From Cranoglanis bouderius (lineage: Eukaryota; Chordata; Actinopteri; Siluriformes; Cranoglanididae): a stretch of 64,000 nt of DNA. The translations under genes were made by a program, and so were the position numbers. This document shows positions 1-23,372 of the stretch, one piece after another (the first letter of the stretch is position 1; each line of letters starts with the position of its first letter). The notes below the pieces were generated by a model. The model ran no database searches and had not been told where the DNA came from. It saw nothing but the letters and a program-made list of their open reading frames with translations. The stretch covers positions 15,090,574 through 15,154,573 of the forward strand of contig CM042540.1 in NCBI GenBank assembly GCA_023630585.1, in the 5' to 3' direction.

Positions 1-3000
1 TTTCCACTCTTTATGAAACTGTCATTCCTATCACTGAGGGAAATACTGCTGATGGCAGCACTGATGGGGTTAAGCACACTGCTGAAATGGAAACAAAGGC
101 ACAGCTTCTGCTACAAGAGGGGAGAAAAATGGGAGTGCTCAGAGTCTTCCCACAGTCAACTGAATTAGTAATGCCATGGAAATAAAGGTCCCGAAATGGT
201 GCCACGGTCCCTCTGGAACCCTCATGAGCAGAGCTGAACTTCCTCCCACCAGGAGCAGCTTGCAAAATTCCTGTGAAAAGATCAAGATATGGGCTCTGTT
301 TTTCATTTTCTTGTTCTCACAGTCTGCTGATCAGTCGTAGTCTTGAGTGTGCCAAAACTGGGATCCATATTTTCAAGGGTGTTCAAGCCTACGAGGGAAA
401 TCGAATGGAAATCTTTGCATCCAGATGGGAGGCAAAGCGCTTCATTCTCTGTGTTACACGTATAGTCCTGATTTCATCCAATGTTGTAATGCCAAATATC
501 TCATATTTATGATTGAAGTGTTATGCCGGTTGGTCACAATCAGTCACAAGTGAGTAATCCATGTGCTTGTTGGTTTGGATGTGAAACAGTTGGCCCTGCA
601 TGAGCTTTTGTGGCAGATTTTAATGGCTTACAGCCTGAAATATAGGATCTTGTCAATCATTTGCTAAAACATTATTTGGCATTTTATTCACTATATCAGC
701 CTTTTGCGAATTAATTTATAGTAGATTTAATATACAAGTAGAATTGACATCTACTTGTCAGTAGTTTAAAAAAACAGAAAGTGATTGTAATTATCAAAAT
801 GGGAACTTGCCTCTAAGAGGAGAAAAGGCACTGTTTTCACAAAGATTGTCGGTAAAACATTGCTGATCATGCATTCTCTCCATTTTTAATTCACTCACAA
901 AAATAAAGCCTCCCTCAGCAATTTTGCTCTGAATTTTGGCCTGGATCTGTAACATCTTTGAGGCATTTATGGGAGTTCAGTTTCCAGAGTCATAAAACAC
1001 AAAATGTTGACATTTGGTTTCAATAAAAAAAAAGAGGTTTTATAAACCAAATATCAGCCCATCACTGAATGTTATATTCTTCCTTCAGCACAGTCTTCAC
1101 AGTTCTCTGCTTTATCATGTTATATTTTTTCCCCTTCATTTTTGCTGGGTTCCCATCTCAGTGAAAAAAAGAGGAGGGGGTGCCAGGTTGTTGGAGCTGC
1201 ACTGCAAGTCGAGTGCTTGTTTCCTGGGAAAGCGATCCGGGGCCAAGTCCAGATGCCGAGCTGCTCCCTGGGGACGGCGTTCCTGCCTTCAGACTGCAGG
1301 AAGTGTTGTGAGAGAGCAGTGAGGCTCGGGCCTAGAGCCCTGTCAGCTGCTTGTAATGCAGGGTAGAATGAGAGCCTAAATCACAGCCCTCCTTTATGGA
1401 GTCCGCAACCACATGTGGTATTCATTTAACGATGTACTGAAGAGCGAAGAGTGGAGCAGTGATGGAAAACAGCTTTATGACACATCAGGATGACAAAGAG
1501 TGGATTAGAGCGCCATCCACGCTAATGAAACTCTCAGTCCCTCCCACCCATAACACACACCCCACTGAAAGGCAATTTGAATGTAACGTGAAGGCAGTTT
1601 GGCTCATGTCCAGATTGGTCATGATTTCTCGCCATGCCTCTAAATGGAGGTAATACAAAGCCGAGAATGAACTTTCACATCTTACTTTCTTGTACCAAAA
1701 AATGGGAAAATGACTAGTTCTGGCAAATGTGACTGAGCTTACATCATTAATGGAAAGCGAGGATATTGTTTAAAATATGATGTGTATTAGATGTCAAATA
1801 CTTCATGTAGTCCTATTAAAAAAGATGACCTACAAAATACCATGTGCTTATTTCAGTAAAAAAAAAAAAAAAAAATCTCAATTGTTACAATGGAGGAGAA
1901 GTTCATCAGAACTCACAGCAGGGAAACACTGCTCTTCACTTGCCCTCTAATTAATTAGTGGACTTCCCAGTGCTGATCCATCTCAGCATGGGACCGTAGC
2001 AAGTTCCTCCTCAGCTCCTCTGAGGCACGGCCTGTGCTACTGCAGATAGGCTTGCCCCTGAATAGGACCTCGTGCAAAGTGTACTTTTCCTCAAATCCCC
2101 TTTTCCATGGCTTGTTGAAGCAGGGAATTCCTCCCAAAACACACAAGGTTCTTTTCAGTGCTTTTGTTAAAGGACCTCCAGTGTGGGTTTTTGGAGATGG
2201 CTCCTCTTTTAGACATCTCAAAGCAATGGCCTTTCGCTACGCTGTTGTTGAATCTGTTTTGCCCTGAGAAATGTTTCATGTCAACACAGTGGCTGACAGT
2301 GTGTACACTGTGTGCGTTTGAGTGAATAGGATAACATACTTGAGCAGGGTTTGTTCTGGGAAACGCTTGCACTGAGGCCTTTACTGGCTGAAAAATATTA
2401 CCAGTTATGTGTGTCTTTGTAACTTGTAGTCTTGCAGCTTGTTGTTTTAGGGTTTAATATCACAGACAATTTAAAGTTCTGATTTTGATTAACAGGTAAT
2501 TAGATTGTTCTTGGCTTATACTTTAAAAAAAAATTATGTAAAACTATTATCAGACAGATAATACAGAATGACATCCTGCTACCTGACACCAAAGAAGGGT
2601 TTATTGACAAAAATCTAAGAAAAACTAAAAGAAACCTAAAACAATACTGAAGCTTTCTTTTTTTTTTTCATAAACATGATATAATCACAGGAAGCTTTTT
2701 TGAATACCTAGAGCACCTTATGTCTCCAATTATTTATTGACTCCTAAATATGCTCTTTTTAATTTAACAAGTATAATTGAGTCGTGTGCTGTGTTATGGT
2801 CACCCAAACAAGCTGAATGACACCTGCCCAGGACCTGAAACAGACTTTTTATTTGTCTTACCTTCATAACTGATTTGAGCCACCTTGCTTTTGCAGTGAA
2901 ACTTCAGAGGCATGGTTTGTAACAGATTGCTGGTCTGATGGTGTTTTTTCGAGAGGAACTGATGTGTTCATGGTCGCGTAGCTGATCTGTTTGAGGAAAG

Positions 3001-4412
3001 AGGTGATAGGGGATCCAGCTGCATTTGGTGAGGAATATTGGTATTCAAAGCAGGTTCAGGGGCAATATCAGTAATGGGTGAGGAGAAAATTGGGAGATCG
3101 TAGACTTCCTAATAGCAAAAGGGGACCATTTTCCATATTAAATGTTTTCTCTGCACTTTTAGCAAATAAAATGTTCTTTTTTTGTCCATTCCTTATGCAG
3201 TCTAAGCAAAAATTAGTCTGTTATATTTATGAATTTACATTTTTTTAAGGTCCATGAGATCATCACAGGAATTATTTTAAGTACATTTATTAACCTGCTA
3301 CAAATCATGCACTGTTAGAATTAAGTTAAAAAAGACCACCATGTTTACTTATTTGTCATACTGCCTTTAGGCATTAAAGTGGTCTATCAACAGGCCAGAT
3401 TTTCATTATATTGGCATGGCCATCTTTCACAAGGTGGTCTTTTGCCAAGATTTCTTTCCCAGGGAACTGGCTTTCACAATATTTACTGACAAATTAAAGG
3501 AAAAACTGGTGGCTATAAAATCTTGATGGAAGTGGTGTCTTTCTCGATGACTCAACCCCCACATAGAGGACATGAGGGCTCACTGAATGGTTTGATGAGA
3601 ATGATGTAAATCATATGGACTTCACAGTCACCAGATCCCAACCCAAATGAACACTTTTTGGATTTTGGAGTGGCATGTTAGACAGCGCTCTCCACCACCA
3701 TCAACAAAACACAAATTGAGGGAATATCTATTGGAAGAATGGTGTTTATCCATCCAGTAGAGTTACATAGACTTGTAGGATATATGCCAAGACACAGTGA
3801 AGCTCTTCTGGTGACTCCTGTTGGTCCAACACTTTACTATGTTGTTTTCTCTTTACATTTTTCACCGGTCTGTATAAATATTTAGAATATATTGTGTCCA
3901 AAGGAATAAAAACTATCCCAGGAGAAAGTTTTGGACATCCACACAGCTTGTCTGGTTTAATTGGTTTAATTCTTACATGTCCTTACAAGTAAACCAAATG
4001 ACTATTTGTCAGCAATGACATGTATTGGTCCTTTTGTTTCTTTTAATGGGCATTAGGAGTGGAAAAAAGAAAAGAAAAAAAAACTGTGGGAATTGGATGA
4101 CACCATGTACTCCATATATCACGAAACTACGCACTTTGAAGCATCAAAATAATTGATAAAGCATGCCATCTAGTGGACCAACCACACAATCACAAGGCCC
4201 AATAAAATTGATCTCATTCAATATGTCCATTGAAGTGATAAAGCTTATAAATGTTAATTGTTAAGTGTAATTACAGTAATTACTTGCATTACAGTATTAC
4301 TGTATATCTGACTAACATTTATTGTAAGATCACCACTAATTCAGCATTCATTTTGTAGTAAACATTTATTCTATGACTAAACAATGTCTATATCTTTCTC
4401 ATCTGTTTATAG
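1..4412 (+). other. intron of the mastermind-like gene (no exon recognised)
   Basis: No exon with protein similarity was recognised before 4413, where the first visible mastermind-like exon begins at a normal acceptor, so this stretch is read as intron. About 1150-1370 and 1950-2280 are more GC-rich than the surroundings and could be conserved non-coding DNA, but that is a guess. A decayed mariner/Tc1 fragment lies near 3400-3960. The rest is AT-rich and shows nothing identifiable. Confidence 0.5.
3400..3960 (+). mobile_element. decayed Tc1/mariner fragment
   Basis: The segment keeps recognisable pieces of a transposase C-terminal region, notably 'tcaccagatcccaacccaaatgaaca' around 3628-3653, which is the relic of the SPDLNPIE block of Tc1 transposases. 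A similar piece with the same start ('aaattaaaggaaaaa') and the same 'gaatatcttttggaagaatggtgttta' run occurs at about 34055-34400, so both come from one family. No reading frame survives. The ends are not defined. Confidence 0.55.
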
Positions 4413-6313
4413 GGATTGGCACCAGGGCCACGTTTCTCAGCAAACGGTTGTCTGGTGACCCAGCAGCAGCATCCGCCAGCACCTAGCACTCAGCAGATAA
4501 ACAATGGCAAAGCACAGAGACAGCTAAGCCAACCTCAACAGCACAGCAGTGACACAGTGAGTAACAGATTAAAACTGATCCACTCTGCATCACAATCTTT
4601 TTCTGCCATCATCTTCTGCACAGTAGGCATGATACAATTTACACTATGTTTACTCTAATATTTTAACTGATTTAAGGCTGTAAAACTTGCCTTCTTCTCT
4701 TTTAGTTTGTAGAATCCACTGTGCTTTAGCATACCTAATAAACTGAACAACAGACTGTCAACAAAAGATAAAACTGTAGCTTTTACCAGATGAAGAAATG
4801 TTTTTAAAAGGGGGTGGGCAACTCAAAGTGTTGCCCCTACTAGAAATCTCAGAAATACAGAATAGATTTGAATGACTGTTTGGACCTTTAGATTTTAAAC
4901 CCAGAGATTTATTGTTGGCTTTCATTTATATTTCAGGAGAAATTCAACACACAGGATCAGTTTAACAGGCATCTAACAAGACCTCCACCTGACTACAAAC
5001 AACCACAGCATCCAAACCTTTACCCAGGTACCCATTTTCTCTTTCCTCTTTTTTTGTGTTACTTTTCCCAAACACAAAACCATTTGCTCCTTTTGCTAGT
5101 CTATTATGTTTGCTGGACTAATTACTCATATTGCATCACAAGATGTTGAAACTAAGAGACATTTTTTATTTATTGATAATTGCGGTAAAACCCAATTTTG
5201 TATATGCAATAGAAGATTATTCTAAGTGTAACCTTCTATTATTTTAAAATGCATTATTAGTCAAGCAAGATAAGGCTCCTGGGAACTTAAGTCTAAAAAC
5301 ACATTATTTCCACGACAGTATTTTCTCCTAATTTAAACAAAGGAAATTGACTTCTCCCCATCACAGTCACTACGTGAACATCAGTGTGTTGATTAATTTA
5401 CGACCTAATTTTTATAATGCCGTGGATAAACCTTATTATAATTATTAAACTTGACTCAACATGACCATTTTCATTCCAAACACCCTCATGTGCTCTTCTG
5501 TGCCCAGGTCTGACATCATCCTCAATAACCAGTAATAGCTCTGAGCAGAGGGAGATCCAGTCCATCTCATGCCATATTTCCAATGGCCAAGGAGTCAAAA
5601 TGACACCCAACTCTGGAGACAGAATGTTTCCAAGCAGATCTGATCATTCAGAAGTCCAAAACTGTGCAGGCCAACGGCACCAACAGCCTAACAGCCAGAT
5701 GCAAATTGGGATGCATCAAAACAAGCCACAGTTCCAGGGAATTGCCCCTACCGCACAGCATGTAAGAACCAGCGCAAGCCAAGATCCAATCCTTGGCCAA
5801 GGACTGGGATGCTTGACCACCACTGGAAGCAGGGAGACAGGCATGAGCTGGGAAAATGTTACAAAGCAACTAGATGTAAAGAGACTTCCAGTCACAGTAC
5901 CATCCCAGGGTGCACAAACTGATGCTCACTTCCCACCAAGACATATTGGTCCACCAAATCAGGTAGTGCCCCATTCTGGACTGATCCCTTTAAACCCTGT
6001 CATTAGAGGATTGGCTCCTAGAGCCAGCCAGCCACGCATACCCCCACTTCCTGGGATCAGCAGACTAAACCAATCCTCTCCCACACAGCAGGGGTGCATG
6101 AGCACATACGGAGGCACAGCACAAAGCCCTGGTGCCTATCAGAATAACCGTGCAGGCCGCCTCACATTTGATTTTCTGCAGGATGGGGATAATACAGTAC
6201 CAGGGATCAATACCGACTCGGACTTCATCGATTCTCTGCTTAAGTCAGGTTCAGGCAATGATGACTGGATGAAAGACATAAACCTAGAAGAGATTCTGGG
6301 TGGTCACTCATGA
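4413..6313 (+). CDS. mastermind-like Notch co-activator, last three exons (5' part outside window)
   Basis: Three exons join in frame: 4413-4556, 4937-5027 and 5508-6313 (TGA stop), each with AG acceptor and GT donor (gtgagt, gtaccc). They encode the Gln/Pro-rich C-terminal portion of a mastermind-like protein. The second exon holds LTRPPPDYK, and the last exon ends in the acidic segment DFIDSLLK...DDWMKDINLEEILGGHS, which is the typical C-terminal activation end of MAML proteins. In this family the N-terminus (not in this window) binds the Notch intracellular domain-CSL complex and the rest recruits p300 and Mediator in the nucleus. Low complexity and Q-rich composition fit the family. Which paralogue (maml2 or maml3 type, less likely maml1 or mamld1) cannot be fixed from this part alone. 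It converges on the minus-strand mindy4b gene. Confidence 0.88.
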
Positions 6314-7490
6314 ACGAGAGACTCAGGAACACAAATAAGAATGATGACTTTACTATTTTGGTATTTTAAGTGGTGATTGAAGCTTTTAAAGAACTTCAAG
6401 TTATATTTTAAAGCACCTAACATATAAGGGATTGGCTTGATTTCTTAAACTTAAGATTCTGAAGAAATATCCAATTATCATGAGGTGTTTTTTTTTTTTT
6501 TTTTAATACATGTGGACAAATGATGTATTGCAGGTATCATTATACTAGATTTAGCTTTTAATCATATTATCTAATCTGTTATAAAGATCCATGTTCACAG
6601 TATTTATGGTCTTCATAGTATGTTATGTAACTATACACGTCCCTTTGTAAACTCATGCAATTTGGTGAATACTATAAAATCAGCTGTGGTAAGCATTGAC
6701 ATATTGTGACACAATGCAGTAAGCTGGTGCATTTGTGACTGTCACATCCTGAAGATTAGTTGTGAGAGGGGTATTCATTTAATCTAGCTTGTCATGCAAC
6801 ATGAATAAGACATACAACTTTGTCATTGTTGATTTAAGGAACCTGTGGCGGCAATCAAAGGATGCAATGGTAAAGATGTTATTTATGATCTTATACCCTG
6901 TTGTAAGATCTTTGTGTGAGTCTAAAACAGCACATCTTAAAGGTCCATCTCTAAAACCGAAACCCAGGAACTTGCTCTGGGCAGAAATCTAAAATGCATT
7001 CAACTCTAATATATGTTTGTTCACTTGTTCAGGTAACAAACAAGAATGGCTCAGCACCAAAATGTAGCTTGATCATACAACTTTCACATTTGCTCTGCAG
7101 AGTTAATTGGATTCCCTTATATTCGGTTACAGAAATATTCCAAGCAGACATTAAGTATTAAAAATGTGTCAATAAGTCATATTGCTAATATTGTATTTAT
7201 AAATATGTTTACTATATCTTGTGTTCTTTTGTAAGACTAGTCTTTTCTATAATGCTCTATAAGGCTGTAATACATGTGCATATCCTGTGATGTCAATTTA
7301 GGCTTTGAATACTGACAATTACAATAAACTATAGTTATGCAGATTTACTGACCATTTGTGTATAAGCATTTTACTCCTCTGTAAACCTGCCGTCAAACAT
7401 AATGCACCTGTGACAGAGTGTGGTGGAATTTCTAAACTATGTTTGGTTTATACACATTATAGACAATAAAGCTAGCTCTGCATTGTGGGC
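6314..7490 (+). other. 3' UTR of the mastermind-like gene with poly(A) signals
   Basis: AT-rich sequence follows the TGA with no further coding signal. Canonical AATAAA hexamers stand at 7323-7328 and 7465-7470, both plausible transcript ends. The UTR end is inferred from these, not observed. Confidence 0.5.
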
Positions 7491-7577
7491 TAAAAGGGTT
7501 CATCTAAACATGCCTGGTTTTAAAGTAATTATTATTAAAATTTTAATGTTTAATTTACAGAATCTAATGTCCTAAGC

Positions 7578-7810
7578 CAGGCAACACAGTGGTGCATTGG
7601 GTAGAGTTACCACCTCATAGCTCCAGGGTCCCTGGTTCAATCCTGAGCTCAGGTTACTGTCTGCGTGGAGTTTCTGTGCATGTTCTCCCTGTGTATGAGT
7701 GGGTGTCCTCTGGTTTCCTCCCACTCTAAAAGAAAAAGAAAAAAAAATGCAGACTGGCTATGCCAAATTGCCCGTGTGTGTGGTGCCCAGTTACTGAAAA
7801 TGAATAATCT
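7578..7810 (+). repeat. tRNA-derived SINE (type with 'ctgagctcaggttactgtctg')
   Basis: Contains a B-box-like ggttcaatcc, then 'tgagctcaggttactgtctgcgtggagtttc', 'catgttctccctgtg' and 'ggtttcctcccactc', diagnostic of a SINE family repeated at 27955-28240, 53225-53340 and 63095-63380 and, reversed, at 46470-46610. The 3' part is degraded and an A-rich run interrupts it. Confidence 0.7.
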
Positions 7811-8513
7811 GTAACCTATTAGCAATTTGCTTGGCCAAAGCTTTTGGCCTGCTGATTTAAGATGAACTATTTGTCATTGTTAAATACAAACAAATTCTCT
7901 CTGATTGTGGCAGGGTCTTTTTTTTTTTTTTTACTTTTATATTACATCTAAGTGCAGTTTCACATTCCAAAGTGCTTTTTAAATAGGGAAAGGGCAAACA
8001 GACTGCTTTCAGTAAGATTATAATTAATGTGTGATATCCTGATAACACCAAGCTTTATAATTAAGCCCTCTTATCTCAACATCTTCTGCACTGTTTCTAG
8101 ATAGTTACAAATTAAGAAAAATGTTTGCTTGATAGGCTTCAAATGATTCCATATGATCATGATCATTTTAATGATCACGATAATCGGTTTTCTCCCTGAG
8201 CATGTTACGAAGGATATGTTCCCAAATGTTAACAAAACATCATCTAATTCTAAATCAAATAATCACATACAAATTAAAATATTATCAAGTGATCAAATCT
8301 GACAGAAATACAATGCTTCTAAACTGTCTATATATATGGAAAATTTGAGGGAACTTGGAGTATACTATTCATATACTATTTAAACATGATTAGGGGACAT
8401 TATAATAAAATACATTTAATGTGTTTTTAATGTGCCTCTCACAGCACATAAATGTATATTGTATTGATTTAAAAAAGACTCCTATATTGAGGTAAACAGC
8501 TATCTAAACCTTC
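7811..8513. other. intergenic spacer between convergent genes
   Basis: AT-rich DNA between the mastermind-like transcript end and the mindy4b stop codon. It probably contains the mindy4b 3' UTR on the minus strand. I see no ORF or repeat worth naming. Confidence 0.4.
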
Positions 8514-20381
<11,868 letters not shown>

Positions 20382-20640
20382 CTGCAGATGACAGACATAC
20401 CGCACATGCATTCAGGCTCACCTGCTATACTGTTGCGAGCGCAGGAAGCTCCATGAATGTTTCAGTGAGGCCATTGTTGCAGGAGGAAGCCTGAGCTTTT
20501 TTTTTTGCTCCCAGAGGAAGATAGGTTTTAAGGAAACTGCATCAGTATACCTGTTATGCAACCATGACTGTTTACTAAGGTACACTACACTACAACTGTA
20601 GTATACATAATTTATATAATGATTAGGCATACTGGAATCA

Positions 20641-20860
20641 GTTCAATTCAATTTGTATTTGTATTTGTATAGCACTTTCAACAATAGACATAAAAAAGTA
20701 GCTTTACAGAAATTCAGATGTAGATGTAGGTCTTTAATGAGCACGCCAGAGGCAACAGTGGTGAGGAACTTCCTGAGACAACATGAGCAAGAAACATTTA
20801 GAGGAATCTGACTAAACAGGGAACCCATCCTCTTCTGGGTGATAGGGAATAGTGGGATTA
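20641..20860 (-). repeat. L2/SINE-type 3' tail repeat, reverse orientation
   Basis: Starts 'ttcaattcaatttgtatttgtatttgtatagcactttcaac', the inverse of the tail described at 13195-13457, followed by 'gccagaggcaacagtggtgaggaac'. Upstream of mindy4b. Confidence 0.65.
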
Positions 20861-20989
20861 CAAATCATTACTCTTCCACAACCATATACTGTAAGTCAAA
20901 TAGTACAAACAGGTGTGTTGAAAGGATGTTCAGTATGAGCGGAATAGTCTTTATAATTATATCTTATAATTATATTATAACAAAATATA

Positions 20990-21775
20990 ATACTTTTTAT
21001 ATACAAAAAGTTTTTTAAAAGTTAATTTTTTTCTGCAATTTAAATAAACAAAGTGGAACTTTCATATATTCTAGATTCATTACACATAAAGTGAAATATC
21101 TCAAGCCTTTTTTGTTTTAATCTTGATGATTACAGCTTACAGCTTATGGAAATCAAAAATCCAGTATCTCAAAATATTAGAATAAAGAATTTATAATACA
21201 GAAATGTCGACCTTCTGAAAAGTATGTTACTTTATGCACTCAATACTTGGTCGAGGCTCCTTTTGCACAAATTACTGCATCAATGCGGCGTGGCATGGAG
21301 GCAATCAGCCTGTGGCACTGCTGACGTGTTATGGAAGCCCAGGTTGCTTTGATAGCGGATTTCAGCTCGTCTGTATTGTTGGGTCTGGTGTCTCTCATCT
21401 TTTTTGGGTCTGGTGTCTCTCATCATTTACTTATATCTGAAAAGAGGACTTTGGACCACTGTGCAACGGTGTTTTGAGTAAAAAGATGTTTTGAGTTAAT
21501 TAGCTGATTAGAGCTCTTCTCAGGTCGACATTGCTGTATTATAAATTCTTTATTCTAATATTTTTGAGATACTGGATTTTTCCAGTATCTCATTTCCATG
21601 AGCTGTAAGCCGTAATCATCAAGATTAAAACAAAAAAAAGGCTTGAAATATTTCACTTTATGTGTAATGAATCTAGAATATATAAAAGTTCCACTTTTTA
21701 AATTAAATTATGGGAAAAAAATGAACTTTTCCACGATTTTCTAATTTTTTGACATGCACCTGTACAGTACAGTCC
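20990..21775. mobile_element. non-autonomous DNA transposon with long inverted repeats
   Basis: The left arm holds 'ttctagattcattacacataaagtgaaatatctcaagcc' and 'atcttgatgattacagctta' (about 21069-21140); both recur inverted at about 21600-21680. 'aaaatccagtatctcaaaatattagaataaagaatttataatacag' near 21158-21202 also recurs inverted near 21535-21582. Arms approach 200 bp. The middle reads like a Tc1-type remnant on the minus strand (rc of 'caaattactgcatcaatgcggcg'). No intact ORF. Confidence 0.7.
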
Positions 21776-23268
21776 ATTACAGTGAAAGTCAGAGCAGAGG
21801 GTCAGCCATGATACGGCACCCCTGGGGCAGATAGGGTTAAGGGCCTTGCTCAAGGGCCCATCACTGAAGCGTATGTACAAGTCTACACCATCCAGGTGAG
21901 TTTGATCAGCTGAATAAATTGTATCCACAGAAATATTTAGGGTATCTATATGAGACATTTCACAGCAGCAGAAAGTAAATGGCAAGTGCAGAAATCTCAA
22001 AACAGAAGTATCAAGATGTCGTAGAGTATAAGAATGAATCACACCCACTGATATAGATCAGCGAAAACACCACCATCAGAATGAATCACACGCCAATCCC
22101 CAAACTCCAAACTCCCGCCCCCAAAATTACCCTTACACTAAATTAGTCCTGACACTTTTGCAGAATTTTGGGAGTAGCAGAAGAACTGGTGATGTGTCAG
22201 CTCTCACTCTGAACTCAGTAAAATGATCTGATTCACTGAACAGAGCCGTGATTCCCATATAGGACAACGCAGCGCCCCTATGACACCACCTTCCGGTTTC
22301 ACCGTTTTGAAAGGTCTGGGAGTCGATTCCTAAACGAGTTAATTTCCCGGTTCCAGTCTTGAGGACTCGAGAGTCGATTCCAAAGCTTTGGTATTGATTC
22401 CACACAGAGGGAAGTTCATTTCTTCTCCGAAGTGTTTACAGGGACAGGCTTTACCACAATTAGTTAAGCATTAGCCTTTCGTTAGTTTTAAAGACTTGTT
22501 GTTGGGATGACGGGAAACGATATGTTCCTGCGAAATACCTTTTGAATTACATACATCGCATACATATATGAAGGCGTTTGCTACGGTTAGAATCACCGTA
22601 CAAACAATTATTCATGGTTCATGTTAAAAGTCTATGTAGCGTTACGTTAGAAGAGTGGTGAAGCAGTAGAGAAGCTCAAAGGCGCCATCTTGTGGTACCA
22701 CCGTCTGTTCCACGGCTCCCCCTTTCTGGTCATTCTGCGTTCATAGAGTTAAAATGATAATTTCGCTAAAATTAAACCCGAGATGTGATTAAGGACATAT
22801 GTAAGCACGTTTGTGCCACCTTATGAGCACGACGACGACGATATAAAAAAAAAATCTTTAAAACTTTGATTCAAAATAAGCTTGAAATACACCTAAGTTT
22901 TGGGGTGAAAATGTAAAAGAAGTTATAACATACTGCAGTCTGTGTATAGACATTTCTCCTTAAGATTGGATCAGTGCTTTCCAATTTAATTTATTGCATA
23001 ATTTTTGATGCTATACAGTATTAATATTACTTGTTGTGGTGGTGGTTGTTGTTACTTTGTAGGTGACAAGTAAAGAAGGTTGTACACGCTATTTTCCAAA
23101 GACTTTTTCAAACTACAGTTCCTCAAAGCTAAAAGCTGTTTTAATTCAGATGTTCAAAACAAATTGAGGTAATTTGTGGTGATGTGATAGGAATGAAAAA
23201 GCACATGGAAGCTGAATATATTTTCTGTAGGGCATATTTATATAGACACACACAAAGCACAAAGTAAA
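21776..23268. other. intergenic, nothing coding recognised
   Basis: About 21800-21885 carries 'gggttaagggccttgctcaagggccca', a common fish retroposon piece. The rest shows no exon with splice sites and protein similarity. It may include the mindy4b promoter, but no core elements could be pinned down. Confidence 0.4.
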
Positions 23269-23272
23269 TTAT

Positions 23273-23368
<96 letters not shown>

Positions 23369-23372
23369 ATAA
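23269..23372. repeat. 104-bp perfect palindrome built on (TA)45
   Basis: A (TA)n array from 23276 to 23365 is bordered by ttatgtga at the left and tcacataa at the right, exact inverses, so the whole block is a perfect palindrome. Confidence 0.92.

Noticed and set aside
20418..20630. 70-aa ORF ending MASLKHSWSFLRSQQYSR as first exon of mindy4b
   Set aside because: Has a donor-like gtgagc, but splicing to 20381 breaks the frame and the intron would be under 60 bases; kept only as an open question.
23141..23368. ORF of alternating Ile-Tyr on the minus strand
   Set aside because: It is the translation of the (TA)n array, not a protein gene.
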